Assembly (NCBI GenBank): GCA_001825565.1
Contig: MHXM01000114.1
Span: forward strand, 11,569-16,733
Length of the DNA: 5,165 nucleotides
DNA from: Desulfuromonadaceae bacterium GWC2_58_13
GTDB taxonomy: Bacteria > Desulfobacterota > Desulfuromonadia > Desulfuromonadales > Trichloromonadaceae
Direction: 5' to 3'
Shown piece by piece: positions 1-5,165 of this stretch. Both the position numbers and the translations under genes were made by a program. Positions within the stretch are counted from its first letter, which is position 1. Every line of letters begins with the position of its first letter. Under the pieces are notes generated by a model. The model was not told the origin of the DNA, did no database searches, and saw only the letters and a list, made by a program, of their open reading frames with translations.

Positions 1-991
1 TCAGCGGCGGCGCCAGCCCTTCCCCTTCGCGGACCGCCACGGCGGTATCGTCGATGGCTTGTCGCAAGACCCGGTTGGGCAACAGATTGACGACGATGGT
101 CAGGGCTTTGAGCAGCGGCACGCCGCTTTGCAGCAAGGTCCCCAAGGTCCGGGTCAGTCGGGCCGTGGCCAGCAGCAGGTTGAGGCGGCCGAACAACGGC
201 AGCCGCAAGGCCAGCCGGTCGAACTCAAGTCGGCCTTTCTCGGTGTTGGCGTAGCGGAACAGGGCGGTAACCGCCGTTGCGGCCAGGATCAGCAGCAGCC
301 ACCACCAGCCGGTCAGAAAATCGCTGCCGGCGATCAGCAGTCGGGTCGGCAGCGGCAGGCTCTGCCCCAGGTCCGCCAACATGCGGGTGACTTTTGGCAC
401 GACGAAGGTGATGAGAAAAAACAGCACGCCGGTGCCGATCACCCCCATCAGGAGCGGATAGGCCAACGCGGCCTGCAGCCGCGAGCGCAGCCGGGTTTGC
501 TCTTCGAGGAAGTCGGCCAATTGTTCCAGTACCTGGTCGAGAGTGCCGCTGTGCTCGCCGACCTCGGTCATGTTGATGAAGAGAGGCGAAAAAACGCGGG
601 GATGAAGGGCCAGCGCCGCGTGCAGGGCGGTCCCCTGAATGACTTCGCCGCGGACGCTGTTCAGAGTACGGGCAAGGGGTGATTGCTCAAGTTGTTCGGC
701 GAGAGTCGCCAGGGCCTCGTCCAGCGGCAGGCCGGCTCCCAGCAGGGTGGCCATCTGGCGGGTGGTGGCGGCGAGTTCGACCTGGGATACCCGCCGGGTG
801 AAGCTCTTCATTTGCAGGCGGAGTCGACTGGCGCGGAGTGGGGAGGCCGGCTCCTGTTCCTCGTGCAGCCGGGTGGTAAAAATGCCCTGGGTGCGCAGCT
901 GCTGAGTCGCCGCTTTTCTGCCGGCGGCTTCGATGGTTCCGGAAACCTTTTTCCCCTGGGCGTCGAGCCCGGCGTACTCGAACAGCGGCAC
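1..991 (-). CDS. gspF: Type II secretion system inner-membrane platform protein GspF (3' end outside window)
   Basis: GspF is the polytopic inner-membrane core of the T2SS platform, contacting GspE and GspL in the cytoplasm and driving pseudopilin insertion. The frame runs open from GTG (989-991) to the left edge: 330 codons of the roughly 400 usual for the family. It begins MPLFEYAGLDAQGKKVSGTI, the standard GspF opening (FxYxAxDxxGkxxxGxI). The first T2SSF domain is at about 70-172: ATTRQMATLLGAGLPLDEAL, then INMTEVGEHSGTLDQVLEQL. Transmembrane helix 1 is at about 176-198 (YPLLMGVIGTGVLFFLITFVV) and helix 2 at about 226-246 (WWWLLLILAATAVTALF). The second T2SSF domain, an internal duplicate, starts at about 272 with LTRTLGTLLQSGVPLLKAL and is cut after GEGLAPPL. 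The third helix and C-terminus are missing. I translated the whole frame by hand and found no stop or frameshift. It is in the same reading frame as gspE. Type IV pilus PilC is the close relative; the operon context favours GspF. Confidence 0.95.
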   Translation of the reverse strand, partial: MPLFEYAGLDAQGKKVSGTIEAAGRKAATQQLRTQGIFTTRLHEEQEPASPLRASRLRLQMKSFTRRVSQVELAATTRQMATLLGAGLPLDEALATLAEQLEQSPLARTLNSVRGEVIQGTALHAALALHPRVFSPLFINMTEVGEHSGTLDQVLEQLADFLEEQTRLRSRLQAALAYPLLMGVIGTGVLFFLITFVVPKVTRMLADLGQSLPLPTRLLIAGSDFLTGWWWLLLILAATAVTALFRYANTEKGRLEFDRLALRLPLFGRLNLLLATARLTRTLGTLLQSGVPLLKALTIVVNLLPNRVLRQAIDDTAVAVREGEGLAPPL

Positions 992-994
992 GGG

Positions 995-2692
995 TCAGCT
1001 CTCCTCCTGGGTGACGCGCAACACCTCTTCGATGGTGGTTTCACCGGCCAACGCTTTGGCCAGGCCGGCATCCCGCAGGGTTTGCATGCCGTTGCGGACG
1101 GCCGCACTCTTGATGCTGGACGAATCCTTGTTCTGCAGCAGCAGGTCGCGAATCTGTTCGTCGATGGTCAGCAGCTCGTAAATGCCCGTGCGGCCCCGGT
1201 AGCCGATGTCCATGCAACGGGGACAACCGACGCCCCGATAGAAGAGGGCGTTGGCCGGCACCGCGGCGGCCAGGCCCATTTCCCGAAGCATGTCGGCGCT
1301 CGGCTGGTAGGATTCGCGGCAGTCCGGACAGATCTTGCGGACCAGGCGCTGGGCCAGGATGCCGACGATGGAGGAGGCGGCCAGAAACGGTTCGATCCCC
1401 ATTTCCACCAGCCGGGTCAGGGCGCCGGCGGCATCGTTGGTGTGCAGGGTGGAAAAGACCATGTGGCCGGTGAGGGCCGACTGCACCGCAATGTCGGCGG
1501 TTTCGCCGTCGCGGATCTCGCCGACCATGATGACATCCGGGTCCTGGCGCAGAATCGAGCGCAGACCGGCGGCGAAGGTCAGGTTGATCTTTGGGTTCAC
1601 CTGAATCTGGCCGACCCCGGAAAGCTGGTATTCGATCGGATCCTCGACCGTGATGATGTTCTTCTCGTTGGTGTTGAGCAGGGTCAGGGCGGCATAGAGG
1701 GTGGTGGTTTTGCCCGAACCGGTTGGTCCGGTGACCAGGAATATGCCATGGCTTTTGTGGATCATCCGGAGCGTCTGGGCCAGCAGTTGCGGTTCGAGGC
1801 CGATGTCCTCCAGCCGGAGGACGCTGGCGCTCTGTTCGAGCAGGCGCATGACCACTCGCTCGCCGAAGGCCGTGGGCAAGGTCGAGACGCGCACGTCGAG
1901 ATCCTTGCCGGCGATGCGGACCCGGAATCGACCGTCCTGCGGCAGACGTTTTTCGGCGATATTGAGTCCGGCCATGATTTTGACGCGCGAGATGATGCTG
2001 GCCTGGGCCTGGTGAGGCGGCCGCAGAATTTCGTAAAGGATGCCGTCGATGCGGTAGCGCACGATGACTTCGGTCTCGAAGGGTTCGATATGGATATCGC
2101 TGGCTCGCTCCTTGTAGCCCTGGGTGATCAGGCTGTTGACGAAGCGGATGATCGGCGCTTCGTCCGAGGTGTCGAGCAGGTCGGCCGGTTCCAGGCCACG
2201 GCCGGGTTGGCCATCCCCTTTGCCCTCGATTTCGTCCACCACTTCGCGGGCTTTTTCGGCCTGCCGTTCGTAGCTGCGGTTGATGGCGGCGATGATCTGT
2301 CCGGCCGGGGACAGGGTGACTTCGATCCAGTCGCCGGTCAGTGCCGCCAGGTCGTTGAGGGGGCGGCTGTCGAGGGGATCGGCCATGGCCAGTTGCAGGC
2401 GGCCATCGGCCCGGCCGAGGGGAAAAACCCGGTACTCCTTGGCGAACCCGATCGGCACCAGGGCCAGCAGCTCCGGCGCCACCTCGGTGGGAAGGGTCTG
2501 CCGGCAGGGGAGCCCCAGTTGCGTTGCCAACGCCTCGGCCAACTGGCCCTCGCTGAGCTCCTTGGCAGCCAGCAGGCACTCGCCGAGACGCTTGCCGGTC
2601 TTGCCGCCGGAGCGCAGCGCGGATTCAATAACCTCAGGCGCAATCCGATGTTCGTCTCTGAGAATTTCTCCCAGGAGTTTCCATCTAGTCAT
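995..2692 (-). CDS. gspE: Type II secretion system assembly ATPase GspE
   Basis: GspE is the cytoplasmic hexameric secretion ATPase (PulE/VirB11 family) that powers pseudopilus assembly through GspL and GspF. All expected motifs are present: Walker A GPTGSGKT (322-329, Lys328), Asp box ITVEDPIEYQ (347-356), Walker B region VIMVGEIRD (387-395, Glu392), His box TGHMVFSTLHTND (408-420), and a four-Cys zinc module, CPDC (455-458) and CPRC (490-493), with 31 residues between the pairs. The N2E domain carries ASDIHIEP (197-204) and the RYRIDG strand (212-217). The N-terminus (about 1-145) is an MshEN-like helical region, which makes the protein, at 565 residues, longer than the roughly 500-residue enterobacterial/Vibrio GspE and more like the long XpsE/PilB types. 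PilB is the main alternative on sequence alone; the place between gspD and gspF settles it as GspE. It starts inside gspD without a clear Shine-Dalgarno and ends in TGA 3 bases before gspF. Confidence 0.97.
   Translation of the reverse strand: MTRWKLLGEILRDEHRIAPEVIESALRSGGKTGKRLGECLLAAKELSEGQLAEALATQLGLPCRQTLPTEVAPELLALVPIGFAKEYRVFPLGRADGRLQLAMADPLDSRPLNDLAALTGDWIEVTLSPAGQIIAAINRSYERQAEKAREVVDEIEGKGDGQPGRGLEPADLLDTSDEAPIIRFVNSLITQGYKERASDIHIEPFETEVIVRYRIDGILYEILRPPHQAQASIISRVKIMAGLNIAEKRLPQDGRFRVRIAGKDLDVRVSTLPTAFGERVVMRLLEQSASVLRLEDIGLEPQLLAQTLRMIHKSHGIFLVTGPTGSGKTTTLYAALTLLNTNEKNIITVEDPIEYQLSGVGQIQVNPKINLTFAAGLRSILRQDPDVIMVGEIRDGETADIAVQSALTGHMVFSTLHTNDAAGALTRLVEMGIEPFLAASSIVGILAQRLVRKICPDCRESYQPSADMLREMGLAAAVPANALFYRGVGCPRCMDIGYRGRTGIYELLTIDEQIRDLLLQNKDSSSIKSAAVRNGMQTLRDAGLAKALAGETTIEEVLRVTQEES
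1001..1008 (-). promoter_or_regulatory. Ribosome binding site of gspF inside the gspE 3' end
   Basis: The minus strand reads AGGAGGAG, lying within the last gspE codons (Gln-Glu-Glu-Ser). GAGGAG ends 9 bases before the GTG at 989-991. The gspE TGA, then CCC, then GTG puts the gspF start 3 bases after the gspE stop. This site supports the GTG as the gspF start. Confidence 0.8.
2685..2692 (-). other. gspD stop / gspE start overlap (translational coupling)
   Basis: The minus strand reads ATGACTAG: the gspE ATG (2690-2692) lies inside the end of gspD, whose TAG is at 2685-2687, giving an 8-base overlap in different frames. No good Shine-Dalgarno precedes this ATG (upstream bases GAACCGAGAACCG), so gspE is probably translated mainly by ribosomes finishing gspD. 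The coupling is inferred; the overlap itself is seen directly. Confidence 0.8.
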
Positions 2693-4718
2693 CGGTTCTC
2701 GGTTCTTTGGTATCAGGAGCCGGTTTCAGGTTATCGACCACCGTGTCCGAGGCCACGGTGTCCAGGCGGGACAGGTCCATCTCTTTCGAGGCGTTGTCGG
2801 TTACCTTCTCCAGGTCGCCGGCATCGCGGATAATTTTGGGGGTGATGAAAACCAGCAGATTGGTTTTTTCTTCGGTGGTTGATTTTTTCTTGAACAGCCA
2901 GCCGAGCACCGGAATATCGCCGAGCAGCGGCACCTTGCTGATGAATTCCCGCTGATTGTTGCGGATCAGGCCTCCCAGAACCACCGTCTTGCCGTTTTCG
3001 GCGACCACGGTATTGCGCAGCAGGCGCTTGGTCAGGGTCGGACCAACCTGGTCGACATCGCCGACGCTGGTGGTGGCGATGTCGGTAATTTCCTGGTTGA
3101 CCTGCAGGCGCACCTGTTCCCCCTCGGTGATCTGAGGGGTGAAGCGCAGGGTCAGGGCAACGTCCTTGCGCTCGACGGAAACGCTCTGGGCCAGGCCGGA
3201 ACTACCGCCGGTGTCGGTCAGGCGGCTGGTGATGATCGGAACGTTGGAGCCGACCACGATCTCGGCCTCCTCGTTGTCCGAGGTCAGCAGGCGCGGGGCC
3301 GAGAGGATGTTGACGTCGGAGTCGGTTTTGGACAATTCGATCAGGGCCGACAGGGCCGGCACGGTGATGGTTTCGGACTTGTCCAGCGGATTGGTGATGG
3401 TGATCGGGTTGAACAGGCCGCCCATCATGATGCCGTCGACGGCGGCGGTCAGCACATCCGAGGCCCCATCTCCGTCCGTATCCAGCAGCGGCGTCGCCGC
3501 CGAAGGACCGGTGCTGAAATAGGCGGCGCCGTCGCTGCCGACGCTGACCGCCCCCTGCAGGGACATGCCGAGGTTCTTGGTGGCCTCCATGGACAACTCC
3601 ATGATCAGGGCTTCGACGTAGACCTGCTTGCGCTTGATGTCGAGCTGGCCGATGATCTCCTTGATGACATCGAAGTCGGCCGGGGTGGCGTTGACGATCA
3701 GCGAGTTGGTCGGTTTGTCGGCAATGATGCTGACCGGACCTGCGGTGGCCGCTTCTGTTTCCTGTGCCGGGGAGGTTTTGGCCATTGCCGTGGCGGTCGT
3801 GCTGGTCTGGACCTTGTTCAGGATGTCGTTGAGGGTTTGCGCCAGGATGGTGGCGTCGGCATTTTCCAGGTAGTACACGTTGATATTGGAGCGCTGCTGC
3901 GACGGTTTCTGGTCAAGTTCCAGAATCAACGCCTTGATGGTGACGATATCCTCGTTGGTCGCCATGACCACCAGCGTGTTGGTGCGCGGATAGGGAATCA
4001 CCTTGCTCGATTCGGGGGCGCCGGTGGCCTGGACAGCGCGTCCCCGGGCCCGGGGCGAGGAGGCGGCGCCCTGGGTCAGAACCTGGGAGCAGACCTTGGC
4101 GACCTCTTCGGCGGAGGCGAACTGCAGGGGGATGATTTCCAGCCGATCGGGAGCGCTGGCGATGTCGAGTTCCCTGACGATGCCGGCCAACCGCTCGATG
4201 TTGCTGGCGCTGTCGGTGATCACCAGGGTATTCGCCGGGGCGAAGGCGGTAATGTAGCTGGTTTTCGGCAGCAGCGGCGGCAGAACCGTGGTGGCCAGCA
4301 CGGTGGCGTCGGCATTCCGCAGCGGGATCAGGCGGGTTACGTACTGTTCTCCGCTGACCCGGCTGGAGGTGGGCAGATTGCTCTCCTTGGCATCCCTGGT
4401 GGGAATTATCTTGTTGATTTTTCCGGAGGGAACGACGGTGAATCCCTTGACGTTGAGCACCGTAAGAAAGAGATTGTAGGCTTCGCCGCGGGTCAGCTCA
4501 ACGGGGGAGGAGATGGTTACGGTTCCCTTGACGGTTTCATCGTAGACGAAATTTTTACCGGTCAATTCACTGATGGTCTGGATCAGGGCGGGCAGTTCGA
4601 TTTCCTTGAAATCGAGGTTGAGCTTTTCTTCGTCGGATTGGGCGGAAAGTCCGGCGGGAACAAGCCACAGCAGGACCGCCAAGAGCAGAGCAACGTATGC
4701 ACCTTTGTGGAATGTCAC
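2685..4718 (-). CDS. gspD: Type II secretion system secretin GspD
   Basis: GspD forms the multimeric outer-membrane channel through which folded exoproteins leave the periplasm. The 677 residues are close to the family's usual 650-700. A Sec signal peptide covers about 1-26 (basic start, hydrophobic core, cleavage after GLSA) with no lipobox. N0 is at about 33-105 (LDFKEIELPALIQTISELTG), N1 at about 125-187, N2 at about 192-270 and N3 at about 278-360; N3 carries a low-complexity Thr/Ala insert (about 305-328). The secretin domain runs from about 366 to 630: QVYVEALIMELS opens it, NVPIITS (492-498) marks the gate, and VPLLGDIPVLGWLF (596-609) is the secretin signature, followed by LLVFITPKI. 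An acidic 47-residue tail follows. Unusual points are a DTDGDGASD loop at 413-421 and Ser for Gly in the gate motif. The start is GTG with a strong Shine-Dalgarno; the TAG stop lies inside the start of gspE. Related secretins (PilQ, type III) are excluded by the N0-N3 layout and the gspC/E/F neighbours. Confidence 0.97.
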   Translation of the reverse strand: MTFHKGAYVALLLAVLLWLVPAGLSAQSDEEKLNLDFKEIELPALIQTISELTGKNFVYDETVKGTVTISSPVELTRGEAYNLFLTVLNVKGFTVVPSGKINKIIPTRDAKESNLPTSSRVSGEQYVTRLIPLRNADATVLATTVLPPLLPKTSYITAFAPANTLVITDSASNIERLAGIVRELDIASAPDRLEIIPLQFASAEEVAKVCSQVLTQGAASSPRARGRAVQATGAPESSKVIPYPRTNTLVVMATNEDIVTIKALILELDQKPSQQRSNINVYYLENADATILAQTLNDILNKVQTSTTATAMAKTSPAQETEAATAGPVSIIADKPTNSLIVNATPADFDVIKEIIGQLDIKRKQVYVEALIMELSMEATKNLGMSLQGAVSVGSDGAAYFSTGPSAATPLLDTDGDGASDVLTAAVDGIMMGGLFNPITITNPLDKSETITVPALSALIELSKTDSDVNILSAPRLLTSDNEEAEIVVGSNVPIITSRLTDTGGSSGLAQSVSVERKDVALTLRFTPQITEGEQVRLQVNQEITDIATTSVGDVDQVGPTLTKRLLRNTVVAENGKTVVLGGLIRNNQREFISKVPLLGDIPVLGWLFKKKSTTEEKTNLLVFITPKIIRDAGDLEKVTDNASKEMDLSRLDTVASDTVVDNLKPAPDTKEPRTDD

Positions 4719-4726
4719 CAGAAAAT

Positions 4727-4732
4727 CCTCCT
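4727..4732 (-). promoter_or_regulatory. Ribosome binding site of gspD
   Basis: The minus strand reads AGGAGG here, a full Shine-Dalgarno core, 8 bases before the GTG at 4716-4718. It decides the start: the gspD frame is closed by an in-frame TGA at 4734-4736, and the only start-like codons after that stop are this GTG and the CTG directly before it. The GTG also opens a good signal peptide. Confidence 0.85.
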
Positions 4733-4735
4733 GTC

Positions 4736-4770
4736 AAAAAAAGATGCGGTCGGCGCCGGTTGCCGCGCAT
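4736..4770 (-). terminator. Terminator-like hairpin plus T-tract in the gspC-gspD gap (possible attenuator)
   Basis: Read on the minus strand, the sequence is ATGCG-CGGC, loop AACCGGC, then GCCG-(AC)-CGCAT, one C, and seven T. This gives a 9-bp stem (5+4) with a 2-base bulge and a 7-base loop, followed by a T7 tract at 4736-4742: the form of an intrinsic (Rho-independent) terminator. It lies about 36 bases after the gspC stop, and its T-tract ends 3 bases before the gspD Shine-Dalgarno. Inside an operon it would act as a partial terminator, attenuator or RNA-processing/stability element rather than a full stop. I infer the function from form only. The bulge and the short inner stem make it a moderate rather than strong terminator. 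Confidence 0.45.
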
Positions 4771-4806
4771 GGCATGGTTGTTTTTCGCAGAATGTAAACC
4801 CTTGGC

Positions 4807-5165
4807 TCAGTTCACTTCGTATTCGAAAAGGGTCGGTTTCCCTCGCCGTTCAAGGCTGATTTTCAGCGAACGGGCTTCCCTGATTTGCTGGAAAATTTGC
4901 AGGCCTTTTTCCGGACTGTTTAAAGGCATGCCGTTGACCTCCAACACCACGTCCCCTTTTTTTAAACCCATTTTGGCCAGCAGGGATCCCGGCCTGAGCA
5001 TGGTAATGGCGAAGCCGTCGGTAACGCCGCTGACCATCCGTGGTTCCAGCCGGGCCGACTTGAGGACTTCGCCGAGGTTGGTTCGGGCCTCTTCGACGAC
5101 GCGCGCATCGATCAGCCAGCGATTTTCCTCGATCGACCGGATGCCGGCTCGGCCGGCGGCCGGCG
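4807..5165 (-). CDS. gspC: Type II secretion inner-membrane protein GspC, C-terminal part with PDZ domain (5' end outside window)
   Basis: GspC is a bitopic inner-membrane protein whose periplasmic part links the GspF/L/M platform to the GspD secretin and helps select cargo. The window holds its last 118 codons. The frame stays open from the right edge (5163) to the TGA at 4807-4809, so the ATG at 5035-5037 is an internal Met (GEVLKSARLEPRM) and not the true start. Visible are a linker helix (INxARxVEEARTNLGEVL-like, starting SIEENRWLIDARVVEEA) and a complete PDZ fold with the family's hallmark run: ITMLRPGSLLAKMGLKKGD, then VVLEVNGMPLNSPEKGL, a helix (QIFQQIREA) and the final strands ending EYEVN. 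PGSLxxKxGLKxGD and NGxxxNSPEK are typical of GspC rather than of protease PDZ domains, and the position just upstream of gspD agrees. The cytoplasmic tail, transmembrane helix and homology region (HR) lie beyond the window. The identification is firm; only the N-terminal part is unknown. Confidence 0.93.
   Translation of the reverse strand, partial: PAAGRAGIRSIEENRWLIDARVVEEARTNLGEVLKSARLEPRMVSGVTDGFAITMLRPGSLLAKMGLKKGDVVLEVNGMPLNSPEKGLQIFQQIREARSLKISLERRGKPTLFEYEVN

Noticed and set aside
808..1107. 99-codon minus-strand frame across the gspE-gspF junction
   Set aside because: It overlaps both real genes in a different frame and its product is Pro/Arg/Ser-rich without any domain; the E-F junction is explained by the TGA, CCC, GTG arrangement.
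1041..2579. Minus-strand open frame of 512 codons in another frame within gspE
   Set aside because: Its product is Pro/Arg/Gly/His-rich, typical of an out-of-frame reading of GC-rich coding DNA, and it is fully covered by the well-supported gspE.
683..2833. Very long plus-strand open frame (716 codons) opposite gspE and the start of gspF, and a second one at 59-682
   Set aside because: It lies codon-for-codon opposite the gspE/gspF frame, so GC-rich sense codons rarely give stops on the other strand. The translation is Gly/Gln/Asp-rich with no recognisable domain, while the minus strand shows complete ATPase motifs.
4734..4775. 13-codon minus-strand reading frame (ATG at 4773-4775) ending in the TGA between the T-tract and the gspD Shine-Dalgarno, a possible attenuation leader peptide
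   Set aside because: No Shine-Dalgarno precedes it and the product (MPCAATGADRIFF) has no run of a regulatory amino acid. It overlaps the hairpin by position only; chance is the simpler explanation.
4770..4798. Possible promoter for gspD in the gap, with a -35-like TTTACA (minus strand, 4793-4798)
   Set aside because: At the proper spacing there is only ATGCCA where a -10 box should be, and no sigma-54 -24/-12 pattern is visible.
3837..4859. Plus-strand open frame of 340 codons opposite gspD
   Set aside because: It is a compositional shadow of gspD with Gly/Asp-rich low-complexity product, no domain motif and no plausible ribosome binding site; it also runs across the gspC-gspD gap.

Overview
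The window is one continuous stretch of a type II secretion system (T2SS) operon, read entirely on the minus strand. In transcription order (high to low coordinates) it holds the 3' end of gspC (PDZ part), complete gspD (outer-membrane secretin), complete gspE (assembly ATPase) and the first 330 codons of gspF (inner-membrane platform protein). Both end genes are cut by the window edges. I see no mobile elements, tRNA or rRNA genes, CRISPR arrays or other accessory cargo.

Layout: gspC ends at 4807. An 88-base gap (4719-4806) follows, the only real intergenic space, and it carries a terminator-like hairpin with a T-tract directly in front of the gspD ribosome binding site. gspD (2685-4718, GTG start) overlaps gspE (995-2692, ATG start) by 8 bases. 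gspE is followed after 3 bases by a GTG start for gspF, whose Shine-Dalgarno sequence lies inside the last codons of gspE. The tight D-E-F packing indicates co-transcription and probably coupled translation, with a possible control point between C and D.

How the products work together (family knowledge): GspD forms the gated outer-membrane channel. GspC spans the inner membrane and touches the secretin and cargo in the periplasm. GspE is the cytoplasmic hexameric ATPase, and GspF is the membrane platform that couples ATP hydrolysis to pseudopilus growth. The pseudopilin genes (gspG onward) would be expected beyond position 1.

Organism: the DNA is GC-rich, with strong Shine-Dalgarno sites and GTG starts. 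A secretin with a signal peptide plus GspC, D, E and F means a diderm bacterium. The look of the proteins, including the long GspE with an MshEN-like N-terminus and the PDZ-type GspC, suggests a proteobacterium or relative, with Desulfuromonadales/Geobacter-type bacteria as my best guess. This is an impression, not a database result.

I found no previously undescribed system; this is a recognisable core secretion operon. The points worth checking are the gspC-gspD hairpin, a half-degenerate c-di-GMP-binding (MshEN) signature in GspE, an Asp-rich DxDxDG loop in the secretin domain, and a Ser in place of the usual Gly in the secretin gate motif.
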